64,000 bases of DNA from Pseudomonas abieticivorans (GTDB lineage: Bacteria; Pseudomonadota; Gammaproteobacteria; Pseudomonadales; Pseudomonadaceae), in assembly GCF_023509015.1 (NCBI RefSeq), contig NZ_CP094975.1:503501-567500 (forward strand), read 5' to 3'. This document shows positions 17,127-25,553 of this stretch, in pieces. How positions within the stretch are numbered: the stretch's first letter is position 1; every line of letters starts with the position of its first letter. A program made the translations under genes and the position numbers. The notes under the pieces were generated by a model. The model ran no database searches. It saw only the letters and a list, made by a program, of their open reading frames with translations, and was not told the DNA's origin.

Positions 17127-18196
17127 GGGCGTGACTCCTGGGTGGCGTTCGCGGTTTTCAGCTGTTTGACCTCGCTGGTACGGCGCAGGTAAGAACTGGC
17201 GTAGGCAGCGGATCGGGCGGCCAACAACGGGTCGTCCGAGCCTTCGATGCCACTGGGCAATACCAGCGGGTCGTAGTTGATGTCGCGGCACTCGCCACTC
17301 AACTGTGGCTGGGTGCTCTGCAACACCAGGGTGCCGGCATCCAGTACCCGGCGGCCCGCTGGCCAGGCCTTGCTGGCATCGTCCGTGGGGTCGCCAGGGT
17401 TGGCCAGGGTGATCATCAGCTTCCAGCGCAGCGCGCCATTGCTCAGGCGCTGCTCAAGATCGGGCTGCAAGAAATCGCTGCCCGAGGGGACCCCGGACGG
17501 CTCTGCATCTTGCGGCACCATGCTCCAGCGCACTGCCTGGCGATGCCCGGCGCTGTCCACCAGATAAAAGGCGTTGATGCTGTTATAGGTTTCGGTGGCA
17601 AAGCTGGCCGACGGCTTGGCGGTTTTGACCCAGGCCAAAAACGGCGCGGTTTCCGGGTGGCTGGCGAAAAACTTGGGCATGGCCTCGGGGTTGGGCTTGC
17701 CGGTGGCAGGGTCCGGCGAACCGGCTTGCAGCATGGCGTAGAACGCCTGCGGGGTACCCACCGGGAACAACGGCATGGCGTTCATGCCCGTGCGCCACTG
17801 CTGGCCGTCCGCTTGGGTAAAGCGCAAGGCCATGCTGCGGATCGGCGCGGCGGTGTCGGGTGAATAAGGGTTGCCGGTGGGCAATGCGAAACGGCCCACC
17901 ACCGGCGTGCGCGCGGCACTGAACACTGCGGCGCTGGAATAGGCGCGGGCCTGCTCGGTGCTGTCGAAATAGCCGATCACGCAGATGCCCTTGGAGTGGT
18001 TGCGGCGGTAACCGGGGTGCTCGCCGTTGTTCTTTTCCAACACGTTGACCAGGGCGTTGGGCGTCAGGCGCTGGGGGTCGAGCTTGCCGTTGACGTAGGC
18101 GAATGCCCCGCCGATGACCGCCACGACTGCGGCGATACCGGCCAGGCGCAGCGCGATGCTGATGCCGCTCAACGGCGGCGGTGTTTGATCTACCAT
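17123..18196 (-). CDS. Catalase-family peroxidase (SrpA-like), membrane-anchored
   Basis: A 357-residue protein of the small catalase-related heme peroxidases. A single hydrophobic helix (about residues 13-33) should anchor it with the enzyme in the periplasm. The distal-side segment HPGYRRNHSKGICVIGYF is at about residues 60-77, and RFALPTGNPYSPD and RSMALRF follow as in SrpA homologues. It is shorter than true catalases (about 480 residues or more), so it probably works as a peroxidase. It is expressed from an ECF-type promoter that mirrors the one of the divergent sigma gene. Confidence 0.9.
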   Translation of the reverse strand: MVDQTPPPLSGISIALRLAGIAAVVAVIGGAFAYVNGKLDPQRLTPNALVNVLEKNNGEHPGYRRNHSKGICVIGYFDSTEQARAYSSAAVFSAARTPVVGRFALPTGNPYSPDTAAPIRSMALRFTQADGQQWRTGMNAMPLFPVGTPQAFYAMLQAGSPDPATGKPNPEAMPKFFASHPETAPFLAWVKTAKPSASFATETYNSINAFYLVDSAGHRQAVRWSMVPQDAEPSGVPSGSDFLQPDLEQRLSNGALRWKLMITLANPGDPTDDASKAWPAGRRVLDAGTLVLQSTQPQLSGECRDINYDPLVLPSGIEGSDDPLLAARSAAYASSYLRRTSEVKQLKTANATQESRP

Positions 18197-18237
18197 GTGC
18201 AGCTCCGGGGCCGATGGCCGCAGGTGAAGGTGCTATG

Positions 18238-18263
18238 GGACGAACCCCGCGCGGGTTTATTCC
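18238..18263 (-). promoter_or_regulatory. ECF-sigma promoter for the peroxidase-cytochrome operon
   Basis: Reading on the minus strand: GGAAT (18263-18259), 16 nt, CGTCC (18242-18238), about 40 bp before the peroxidase start. It shares GGAATAAA and the CGTC element with the promoter facing the other way. Confidence 0.75.
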
Positions 18264-18284
18264 CGGTTTTTTTAAGTTATTTCT

Positions 18285-18310
18285 GGAATAAACTCCCCAC
18301 CCAGTCGTCT
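18285..18310 (+). promoter_or_regulatory. ECF-sigma promoter for the sigma/anti-sigma operon
   Basis: GGAAT (18285-18289), 16 nt, CGTCT (18306-18310). Motif and spacing match the divergent promoter, which indicates autoregulation by the sigma factor encoded next door. Confidence 0.78.
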
Positions 18311-18341
18311 TGCTTATTCAACGCTCCCAATGCAGGCCACC

Positions 18342-18848
18342 ATGACCGACTTCGACGACCAACTGCGCCACCTGCTCCCGCGTTTGCGGCGCTTTGCGTT
18401 GTCGCTCACCCGCGAGTCGGCCAGCGCCGACGACCTGGTCCAGGCTAGCCTGGAAAAAGCCCTCAACAGCATGGCCGGCAAGCGTGACGACGGCGACCTG
18501 CGGGCCTGGCTGTTCGCCATCCTGTACCGGCAGTTCATCGACCAGCACCGCCGCTCGCGTCGTTACGCGCGCATGCTCGAATTCTTCACCGGCGGCGATG
18601 ACGCCCAGCCTTCCGTAGAGCGTAGCGTGGTGGCGCAATCCACGCTGGCCGCCTTCGATCGGCTGAACCCGGAACAGCGCGCCCTGCTGTTCTGGGTCTC
18701 GGTGGAAGGCTTGAGCTACCAGGAGGTGGCCGACATACTCAAGGTGCCCATCGGCACCGTCATGTCGCGCCTGTCCCGGGCGCGCCAGGCCCTGCGTCTA
18801 CTCAGCGATGGCGAAATCGCCCGCCCTGCCCTGCGGATACTGAAATGA
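18342..18848 (+). CDS. ECF-family RNA polymerase sigma factor
   Basis: A 168-residue sigma factor. Region 2 covers about residues 10-75 (SADDLVQASLEKAL and DLRAWLFAILYRQFIDQHRR), and region 4 about 105-155 (LNPEQRALLFWVSVEGLSYQE, then IGTVMSRLSRARQAL as the recognition helix). The two are joined by a short linker. I used the ATG at 18342; another at 18330 adds four residues. The stop overlaps the anti-sigma start (ATGA). The shared promoter motif implies it activates itself and the peroxidase-cytochrome operon, probably in oxidative or envelope stress. Confidence 0.92.
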   Translation: MTDFDDQLRHLLPRLRRFALSLTRESASADDLVQASLEKALNSMAGKRDDGDLRAWLFAILYRQFIDQHRRSRRYARMLEFFTGGDDAQPSVERSVVAQSTLAAFDRLNPEQRALLFWVSVEGLSYQEVADILKVPIGTVMSRLSRARQALRLLSDGEIARPALRILK

Positions 18849-19585
18849 TCACACTGCCCCCCCGCGACGCCGATCTGCACGCCTACGTCGACCACCAACT
18901 CGACACCCAGGACCGCCTGCGCCTGGAAGCCTGGCTGGCCAGCCACCCGCAGGACGCGGCCAAGGTGCACGCCTGGAAGCAGGACGCCCAGTACCTGCGC
19001 GCCACCCTGGGCGCCAGCCAGCCGTTGGAAGACAACCCGGCATTGGACCTGCACACCCTGCGCCGCCAGTTGCGCCAGCGCTCGCGCCGCCACCTGGCCA
19101 GCGCCGCCGCGTTGCTGCTGGCGATCGGCGTGGGAGGCTTGAGTGGCTGGCAAGCACGCGAGATGACCCAGCACAGCGCCATCGCACCCATGACCGATGC
19201 CCTGCAGGCCTACCGTGCCTTTGCGGTGGACGGCATCCTGCCGGCTGACTTCAAGGTTGGCCAGAACGATGACATGCAGCACTGGCTGGACCGCTATTTC
19301 ACCGATGCGCGGCGCCTGCCGAACTTGCAGGGCGCAGGCTTTACGCCGGTCAGCGGGCGCCTGCTGACCACCGACCAGGGGCCGGCGGCGATGGTGCTGT
19401 ACGAGGACGCCCAAGGCCGGCGCATCAGTTTCTATGTGCGCCCACCGGGCCCCAACAACCTGTTGCTGCCCCAAGGTTCGCGGCGCGACGGTGACCTGCA
19501 GGCCGACTATTGGTCGGGCCCGGGCTACAACTACGCGATGGTGGCCCCGGCAGACATTGCCCAACACAGCCTGCAAGGCCTCTAG
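18845..19585 (+). CDS. Anti-sigma factor, transmembrane
   Basis: A 246-residue protein with an N-terminal cytoplasmic helical region (about residues 1-80: DADLHAYVDHQLDTQDRL then RLEAWLASHPQDA, an anti-sigma domain layout), one membrane helix (about 83-103, ASAAALLLAIGVGGLSGW) and a periplasmic part of about 140 residues. It should hold the upstream ECF factor until a periplasmic signal arrives. No zinc-binding HxxxCxxC motif is present. It is translationally coupled to the sigma gene. Confidence 0.88.
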   Translation: MITLPPRDADLHAYVDHQLDTQDRLRLEAWLASHPQDAAKVHAWKQDAQYLRATLGASQPLEDNPALDLHTLRRQLRQRSRRHLASAAALLLAIGVGGLSGWQAREMTQHSAIAPMTDALQAYRAFAVDGILPADFKVGQNDDMQHWLDRYFTDARRLPNLQGAGFTPVSGRLLTTDQGPAAMVLYEDAQGRRISFYVRPPGPNNLLLPQGSRRDGDLQADYWSGPGYNYAMVAPADIAQHSLQGL

Positions 19586-19588
19586 GCC

Positions 19589-19750
19589 CTAGGCTCTGTA
19601 CGAAATGTGTTCCAACGAAGGCCAGGCAAGGCGAAAACAGGCGAGGAAAGGACCGGGGTCGCGCTCGACTTGACTGGTTGTCAATGAGCATTCCAAGCCT
19701 GTTTTCAACGCAGCATGGCCGAGCTGGGATACATTTCGTACAGAGCCTAG
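19589..19750. mobile_element. 162-bp MITE-like element with perfect 20-bp terminal inverted repeats
   Basis: Both ends read CTAGGCTCTGTACGAAATGT inwards (19589-19608 and 19731-19750). Inner arms GAAAACAGGC (19633-19642) and GCCTGTTTTC (19697-19706) make the whole element fold into one long imperfect hairpin. It codes for nothing. The outermost CTAG could be a target duplication. The element starts 3 bp after the anti-sigma stop, and its right end supplies the TAG stop of the fimbrial adhesin gene on the other strand. Confidence 0.75.
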
Positions 19751-20724
19751 AACGCCACGTCCAGAATGACGCTATCCGCATAAATGCCCGCCGGCGGGGT
19801 GGTCTGGTCGGTGTACACCTTCGCGTAATAACTGAAGATCTGGCTGCCGGTACCCGTGCCCAGGCCAGGGTTGACCTCGGCATCGCTGCTGGAGCGCCGC
19901 GCCGTGCCGGTGCTGCCCCAGCGCACGGCGGCGCTGGTGCCCTTGAAAATATCGTAGGCCAGGTAGTTGCTGCCAAAAATCATCCGCCGCCGCCCGCCCA
20001 CGCTCACCGGCTGCTTGCCGTCGTCCAGGCCCACGGTGTAGCTGCTGCCCTTGGTGCAGGCCAGGTTGAGGGTCTGGCTGACCGCGCTGAATGCCGACAC
20101 CACCGGTGCGCTGCCAAAGGCGATGTCGGTCTTGGTGATGGCGCAGTCATTGGTCACGGTGAGGTTGACGGTCAAGGTCTGGTTGCCGCTGCCGATGTCA
20201 CGGCCCAGGCAAATACCCAGCGCCCCGATACCTGAGCAATAGTTCCAACTCCAGGCCAGCGACAACGTCTCGGTATACACGCCCGCGGCCACGTTACTGC
20301 CGATCAGGGTCCCCAGGTAAAGCGGCACGGTTCTAGGCGTGGTGCCACCCAGCAGGCCCAGCGCATCAATGATGCCATTGCGGGCAAAGTCGTATTGGAC
20401 GGAGCGCGCCACCGGGTAACTGCTGCTGTTATTGGCGTACAGGGTATAACCAATGACGTCACCGGTCGGCCCCACCAGTCCACCCGTGGTCGAGGTCACC
20501 GTCAGGTAGAAGTGATCGTTGGTGCTCAACAAGGTCAACAACGAGCCCGTGCAACTGAGCCCCGCATTCAGCGTGGAACTGGACTGCGACGTTGTCCGGA
20601 CCAGTATCGAACTGACCGAACCAAACGCGGCCGGGCTGGTACTCACGACACTGCACAGGGCATACACCGGCGCGCACAGCAATTGGCTGAACACTACCCC
20701 TGCGGCAAGCTTGCACGCGTTCAT
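19747..20724 (-). CDS. Csu-type fimbrial tip adhesin, two spore-coat-U domains (CsuE-like)
   Basis: A 325-residue secreted protein: signal peptide of about 22 residues (NACKLAAGVVFSQLLCAPVYA), then two spore-coat-U (SCPU) domains, one at about 25-165 and one at about 185-325. Each contains a cysteine pair and a late A-G-x-Y-x-D/E-T-type strand (AAGVYTETLSL and PAGIYADSVIL). This layout and final position match CsuE, the tip subunit. AGGAGGGG precedes the ATG. The stop codon lies in the terminal repeat of the adjacent MITE-like element. Confidence 0.87.
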   Translation of the reverse strand: MNACKLAAGVVFSQLLCAPVYALCSVVSTSPAAFGSVSSILVRTTSQSSSTLNAGLSCTGSLLTLLSTNDHFYLTVTSTTGGLVGPTGDVIGYTLYANNSSSYPVARSVQYDFARNGIIDALGLLGGTTPRTVPLYLGTLIGSNVAAGVYTETLSLAWSWNYCSGIGALGICLGRDIGSGNQTLTVNLTVTNDCAITKTDIAFGSAPVVSAFSAVSQTLNLACTKGSSYTVGLDDGKQPVSVGGRRRMIFGSNYLAYDIFKGTSAAVRWGSTGTARRSSSDAEVNPGLGTGTGSQIFSYYAKVYTDQTTPPAGIYADSVILDVAF

Positions 20725-20734
20725 CCACCCCTCC

Positions 20735-23059
20735 TCATTGGCACACCAACGGCCCCAGCAACGGCACCTGGGTTTGCTGCACGTCCACGTCGAACTGCAC
20801 CCGGCATTGCCGCCCTTCGCCCAGGGTGACCACCAGGCTGTTGTGGGCCGACAGGTTGTCCAGGTACACCAGCCCGTCCCACCCCACCACCGCCTGGGCG
20901 CCGCTTTGCTCGTGCAGCACCTGGCTGCCCAAGGCCAGGTCCTGCTGCCGGGCATCGACCAACTGGAGGCTGGCCGCCACCACCCGGGTCAGCGGAAATT
21001 CCAGCAGGTAGCCACTGCCGCGGCGCACCGCCACCCGTTGCTCCACGTTCGGGCTCTGGACGTTGGCGGGCAAGTCCAGCGGGTCGATTTCATATTTGCC
21101 GCGGTAGTAGGCACTGCTCCACGGCACCAGCAAGTGCCCGCCGCCGTCGGTGTTACCCACCCACTGGTTCTCGTAGCGCACTGGGATATTGGCGTAGCCG
21201 TCGGTGCTCACCACCACGAAGGCGTCGTCGATGCGGTTGGCGGTGAACAGCCCACCGTCCATCCACACCACCGAGCCACTGGCATCGGCCCAGCGGGTTT
21301 GGGCGTCTTGGGTGCCATACACGCCGGCCTGCAGTTGCACCGATTGCAGGCGCCAGGTCAGATCGGCCTGGCGATAGCTGTCGCTGTCGCCCCAGGAATA
21401 ACCGAGGTTGTAGCCCACGCCGCCCTGGCTGGGCACGGCCTGGCTGTAATTGACCCGCTGCTGGGTCTGGCCGCTGCTGCTGCGTTCACTGCTGACACTG
21501 AGCGTGCCACTGAGGTCGAACGGCACCACCACCTGGGCCTGGGTGGCCCAGCCATCACCGGCGATTTCGCGGTTGGCCGACAAGTACAGGCTGCTGCCTT
21601 TCCACAGTGACTTGCTCCAGCTCAGGTTAAGCAGCCGGGTGCGCGTATCATCACCCGCGCGCACGTCGAAATAGCCCACGCCCAGGCTGCCGTAGCGGTC
21701 CAGGTTGAGGCTCAGGGTGACCTGTTCGCTGCTGCGGCTCATGCGGTAATAGGGGGTGTCGACGATGGACAGGTCGGCGTAGTCGTTGCGCCGTTGCAAG
21801 CGTTGATAGCTGAACCCCATGCGGGGGTTGCTGTACTGGTAGCCCAGGCTGAACTGCTGCCCGGCCAGGTCGTCGAAATGGCTCTGGCTGACGGCGGCGT
21901 TGATCACCCCGTAATTGCCCACCTGCAAGTTGGCCCCCACCCCACCCAAGGCCAAGGCATCGGTGGCTTCGGCGTGGCTTTCCAGCGTCACGGTGTCGCT
22001 CAGGCCATAGCGCAGGCTGGCCGAGGTGGCCCCGCTGCCATAGGAAAAATTGCTCAGGCCGTAGTCGCGGCGGATGCTGCCGGCCGACACCGAATAGTCC
22101 GCCAGGCCTTTTTGCAGCAAGGTGCTGGTGACGTAGAACGGCAATGAGGTGGACACCTGTCGGCCCAACGCATCGGTGGTCACCACCACCGCTTCACCGG
22201 CGCCATTGATGTAGGGCACATTGGTGAGGGTATAAGGGCCCGGTTGCAGGTCAGTGCTGCTGGACTTGTAGCCGTTGATAAACAGGTCCACTGACGAGGG
22301 GATCGCCGCCTCGCCGGCAAATTGCGGCAGCGGATAGGTCACCAGGTCCGGGCGCACAGCAAAGTCGCGGGACAATTGCAGGCCGCCCAGGCGCACCGAA
22401 CTGGACCAGGGCAGCGAGCGGGTGATCACGTCCCCCGCCTCGTACGTCAGCATTCGCGCGTCGTCCGAGTAGCGCCACGTGCTGTCGTAGCGAACGAAAG
22501 TGTCCTGGCTTGCCGTGCTCTGGCCATTGGACAGGGTTTGGCGGTACTGCCCGGTACTGGAGAACGTACCCCAGCTGTCGAACAGCCGAAACTCGTTCCA
22601 GGCCGCAAGGTAGGTGCCGCTGTCATCGGTGTCGTTCAGGTACAGGTCGTAGTTGAACAGCGCGCCGAAGCTGCTCATGGCCTGTGATGACGGGTACTGG
22701 CGGTCACTGCCGATGCGTTGGTTGGGCAGCCAGGCAGGCGGCACATCCAGCAACAGGCGTTGGCGCTGGCTGTCGTACTCGGTGTGCAGGCCGTTGACGC
22801 TTTGCAGCGCCACCTCGGGCCCGGCCTGGTCCTTGAGGGCGATGCCGGCCGCGCGCAGGTCCGCCAAGGGCAGGTAGAACTGCCCCGCGCGCTGCGCCAC
22901 CGCCACCACCCGCCCCGTGCTCATTTGGTTGACCACCAGTTCCAGATACAGCTGTGCGTCGCCCACCGCCTCAAGGCTAGTGGGGGGTGGCGGCAGGTCA
23001 TTGGCCTGGCTCGCGGCTGCGCTGGCAAACAGCAGCCAGGCACAGCAGAACCTCTTCAC
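20735..23059 (-). CDS. Fimbrial outer-membrane usher (CsuD-like)
   Basis: A 774-residue usher that secretes and orders fimbrial subunits through the outer membrane. It has a signal peptide (KRFCCAWLLFASAAASQA), an N-terminal chaperone-binding domain (about 25-130), a long beta-barrel with a plug region, and C-terminal domains ending at a C-x-V-x-F-type strand. I chose the GTG at 23059, preceded by AAGAGG and leading straight into a signal peptide; an ATG at 23110 would add 17 residues. It lies between the chaperone and adhesin genes. Confidence 0.9.
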   Translation of the reverse strand: MKRFCCAWLLFASAAASQANDLPPPPTSLEAVGDAQLYLELVVNQMSTGRVVAVAQRAGQFYLPLADLRAAGIALKDQAGPEVALQSVNGLHTEYDSQRQRLLLDVPPAWLPNQRIGSDRQYPSSQAMSSFGALFNYDLYLNDTDDSGTYLAAWNEFRLFDSWGTFSSTGQYRQTLSNGQSTASQDTFVRYDSTWRYSDDARMLTYEAGDVITRSLPWSSSVRLGGLQLSRDFAVRPDLVTYPLPQFAGEAAIPSSVDLFINGYKSSSTDLQPGPYTLTNVPYINGAGEAVVVTTDALGRQVSTSLPFYVTSTLLQKGLADYSVSAGSIRRDYGLSNFSYGSGATSASLRYGLSDTVTLESHAEATDALALGGVGANLQVGNYGVINAAVSQSHFDDLAGQQFSLGYQYSNPRMGFSYQRLQRRNDYADLSIVDTPYYRMSRSSEQVTLSLNLDRYGSLGVGYFDVRAGDDTRTRLLNLSWSKSLWKGSSLYLSANREIAGDGWATQAQVVVPFDLSGTLSVSSERSSSGQTQQRVNYSQAVPSQGGVGYNLGYSWGDSDSYRQADLTWRLQSVQLQAGVYGTQDAQTRWADASGSVVWMDGGLFTANRIDDAFVVVSTDGYANIPVRYENQWVGNTDGGGHLLVPWSSAYYRGKYEIDPLDLPANVQSPNVEQRVAVRRGSGYLLEFPLTRVVAASLQLVDARQQDLALGSQVLHEQSGAQAVVGWDGLVYLDNLSAHNSLVVTLGEGRQCRVQFDVDVQQTQVPLLGPLVCQ

Positions 23060-23128
23060 CCACGCCTCTTTACGTCCATCTATGGACTTCTCCCCACCGT
23101 TGCCGACCATGGCGTTTCAACGTAATGG

Positions 23129-23905
23129 CTAGTGCGCTTGGCTAATCACCTGCGGTGTATCAATACCGTTGACGTGGCCTTGCAAAGCCGTGGCCACGGC
23201 GCCATCAGCCACGGGCCAGCGCATGCTCGCGCCGGGCAGCACGTAGCCTGCCAGGCCCTCGACCAGCGGCTTGGCCTGCCCGCCCTGTTGCAGCGTCATG
23301 TCGGTCAGGCGCGCGTGCACCGGGCCCTGGTTGCGGATCTCGACGAAGTTGCGGCCGCCCTCGGTCACCTTGCGCCAGGTCAATTGCGGCACGCCGGCGC
23401 TTTTCGGGTCGCGCGGGCGCGTGGTGTCCGGCTTGCTCCACAGGCCATCGCCGTAGGCGAACAGCGGCACTGAATAGCGCATCTGGAAGCGAATCGCCGC
23501 CGCGGTCTTGCCGTCGGTGGGGCCCGGGGGTTGGGCGCCGGGAATTTCATCGATGATGATGCGGTAGGCCTGCTCCTGCCCTGGCGGCATGCTTTTGGTA
23601 CGGGTCAGGCGTACCAGTTGCTTTTGCCCGGGAGCGATCTTGGCCAAGGGTGGGCTGCCGATCACGTCCCGCTGGTTCTGGTACTGGTCGTCGTAGTTGC
23701 TCTGGTTCCAGGCAAACACGCGGATCTGCAGGTTGGCCGTTTCCGTGCCGCGGTTTTCAAGCCACAACGCGCTAGCCTGCTGGTCGGCCTCAAGCACCGG
23801 GTCGATCGGCCAGATCAACACCGAACTGGCGGCCAGGGCAGGCATGGCATGCAGCACCCCCAGGCACACCAGCCACGCCCCAAAGGCCCGCGAAGGCAAC
23901 TTCAT
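23129..23905 (-). CDS. Periplasmic fimbrial chaperone (CsuC-like, PapD family)
   Basis: A 258-residue chaperone: signal peptide (about 1-28) followed by two immunoglobulin-like domains. The first (SSVLIWPIDPVLEADQQASA) carries the motif used to donate a strand to subunits, and YRIIIDEIP marks the G1-type end of domain 1. It folds the SCPU subunits and delivers them to the usher. I chose the ATG at 23905, with AAGGAG upstream; longer in-frame extensions lack a signal peptide. It sits downstream of four subunit genes, the Csu order. Confidence 0.9.
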   Translation of the reverse strand: MKLPSRAFGAWLVCLGVLHAMPALAASSVLIWPIDPVLEADQQASALWLENRGTETANLQIRVFAWNQSNYDDQYQNQRDVIGSPPLAKIAPGQKQLVRLTRTKSMPPGQEQAYRIIIDEIPGAQPPGPTDGKTAAAIRFQMRYSVPLFAYGDGLWSKPDTTRPRDPKSAGVPQLTWRKVTEGGRNFVEIRNQGPVHARLTDMTLQQGGQAKPLVEGLAGYVLPGASMRWPVADGAVATALQGHVNGIDTPQVISQAH

Positions 23906-23942
23906 ACACACACTCCTTATGCTGAAAAACCCTGGCAGACAC

Positions 23943-24434
23943 CTACCAGGACAACTCGACTTGCAAAACATCGCTGTAGGAACCTGCCGGCGCCGTACCC
24001 GGCAGCGCCACCCGTCCATAAATCGGCAGGCTGATGTTGTTGGCATCGGTGTAACTGACTGCCACGCTGGTACTGACGGCCAACGCCTGGCTCAAGGCGG
24101 CATCGCGGTACAGTTGATAGGCCACCAGCGAGCTGCCCGACTTCAGGTTGCGCCCACTGCTGCTGTTCTGGCCGCCATCGACTTTCATGTTCAGGGTGAC
24201 CCCCGGCGTGCACTGCAGGGTCACGCCATTGGCCAGCGAGGTGGTCGCAACGCTGGTGGACAAGGCTGAATAGGTGCCGAACGCCAGGGTGCCGTAATTG
24301 CTCACGCCGCCCACCACCAGGCAACCGGCGACCACCGTGGCACTCACTGCCAGGGTTGCGCTGGGCGCGGCGTGAACCGTTGCCGGCCCTGCCACGATCA
24401 GCCCCAGCAGCACGCCAGCGCGCCACCCACGCAC
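23943..24434 (-). CDS. Spore-coat-U domain fimbrial subunit
   Basis: A 163-residue exported protein: signal peptide of about 22 residues, then one SCPU domain with conserved cysteines (VVAGCLVVGG, TLQCTPG), the Y-G-T-L-A-F-G strand and the closing AGSYSDVLQVELSW. It is the fourth SCPU gene of the operon, 12 bp after its neighbour and 37 bp before the chaperone. Probably a minor fibre subunit like CsuB. The four paralogues share layout but differ widely in sequence. Confidence 0.85.
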   Translation of the reverse strand: MRGWRAGVLLGLIVAGPATVHAAPSATLAVSATVVAGCLVVGGVSNYGTLAFGTYSALSTSVATTSLANGVTLQCTPGVTLNMKVDGGQNSSSGRNLKSGSSLVAYQLYRDAALSQALAVSTSVAVSYTDANNISLPIYGRVALPGTAPAGSYSDVLQVELSW

Positions 24435-24446
24435 TGTTCAAACGCC

Positions 24447-24992
24447 CTAGAACGTCAGCTCGACCGCCACCGTGTCGGTGTATGTGCCCGCCGGCAGCCC
24501 CGCCTTGCCCACGGCCTTGCCGTAGATGTTCACGGTTTGCGCGGCGCCGGAACTGGCGAGCAGGGTGATCACCCCGTCGATTGCCAGGAGCTGGCTATGG
24601 TCCGAATCGGTGTACAGGTCATAGGGCACGAAATTGCCCAGGCCATCGGCCAGGGCCCGGGTGCCACCGGAGGACTGCCCGTCATGGGCGCCGGCGCGCA
24701 CCTTGACCGTGGGCGTGGTGCCCGAGGAGCACTGGATCGACAAGGCGCCGCCGCTGCCCAGCACCTGGGCGTCGGCTTCGGTAAACAGGCTGGTGGCCGT
24801 GCCGAAGTTCAAGGCACCGAAATTGAGCGCCGAACTGCCCGCCACGCCGTTGACCAGGCAACTGCTGGTCAAAACCAACGTGGAAGTGATCTGCCCGGTC
24901 ACCGTGGTCGCAGCCTGGGCGCTGGTGGTCAGGGACGCCAGCAGCGCGAGGGCTGGCAATGAAAGTACGGTACGAACAAACCTTGCGTGCAT
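24447..24992 (-). CDS. Spore-coat-U domain fimbrial subunit
   Basis: A 181-residue exported protein with a signal peptide to about residue 27 (TTSAQA-ATTV) and one SCPU domain: LTSSCLVNG, LNFGALNFG, SIQCSSG, and the final strand AGTYTDTVAVELTF. It lies between two other SCPU genes on the minus strand, 18 bp after the previous one. A structural subunit of the Csu-like fibre; whether it is major or minor cannot be read. Confidence 0.85.
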   Translation of the reverse strand: MHARFVRTVLSLPALALLASLTTSAQAATTVTGQITSTLVLTSSCLVNGVAGSSALNFGALNFGTATSLFTEADAQVLGSGGALSIQCSSGTTPTVKVRAGAHDGQSSGGTRALADGLGNFVPYDLYTDSDHSQLLAIDGVITLLASSGAAQTVNIYGKAVGKAGLPAGTYTDTVAVELTF

Positions 24993-25010
24993 GATTCACT
25001 CCTTGCTGTG

Positions 25011-25538
25011 TTACCAGTCCAAAGTCACCGTGAGGATGTCGCTGTACACGCCGACCGGCAGCGCGTCGGGGTTGGGCACCACCGCGCCGTAGATCGGAAT
25101 CGGGACCTGCCCGCCGCTGCTCACGGCGAAGGTGCGTTGCTGGCCGATGGGGTAATGCTGGTTGCCGGCCACATCGAACGACAATTGATAGGGGATAGTC
25201 TGGCGCCCGTTGCTCAGGCGCCGGGTGGTGCCATCGCCGTGGGTGCCGCCGTCGATGGTCACGCTGAAGCCGGTGACCGAGGGGTTGCACGCCACTTGCA
25301 ACACACTGTCGGCAGTGCCGGTGAGACGTGCGTCGACGGGCGCCGTCCAGGTAGGGCCTTGTTGGCCAAAGTCCAGCGTGCCCAGGGAGCCCGCGCTGCC
25401 ACCGCCCGCCGAGCTGACCTGGCAGCTGGCCGTGAGCACCAGCCGCGCCTCGAACTGGCCGGTCATCAGTGCCTGGGCCGGGCTGCTTAACAGCAGCGTG
25501 TTGCCCAAGATCACGCTCAGCGTGGTGATTGTTCGCAT
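25011..25538 (-). CDS. Spore-coat-U domain fimbrial subunit
   Basis: A 175-residue exported protein. The signal peptide ends near SSPAQA (about residue 23). The SCPU domain has LTASCQVSSAGG, SLGTLDFG, QVACNPS and the closing VGVYSDILTVTLDW. It starts 15 bp after the preceding SCPU gene. The glycine/serine-rich loop near residues 43-51 is longer than in the sister subunits. Fibre subunit by family and context. Confidence 0.85.
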   Translation of the reverse strand: MRTITTLSVILGNTLLLSSPAQALMTGQFEARLVLTASCQVSSAGGGSAGSLGTLDFGQQGPTWTAPVDARLTGTADSVLQVACNPSVTGFSVTIDGGTHGDGTTRRLSNGRQTIPYQLSFDVAGNQHYPIGQQRTFAVSSGGQVPIPIYGAVVPNPDALPVGVYSDILTVTLDW

Positions 25539-25553
25539 ATCGCCGTCCTTTGC

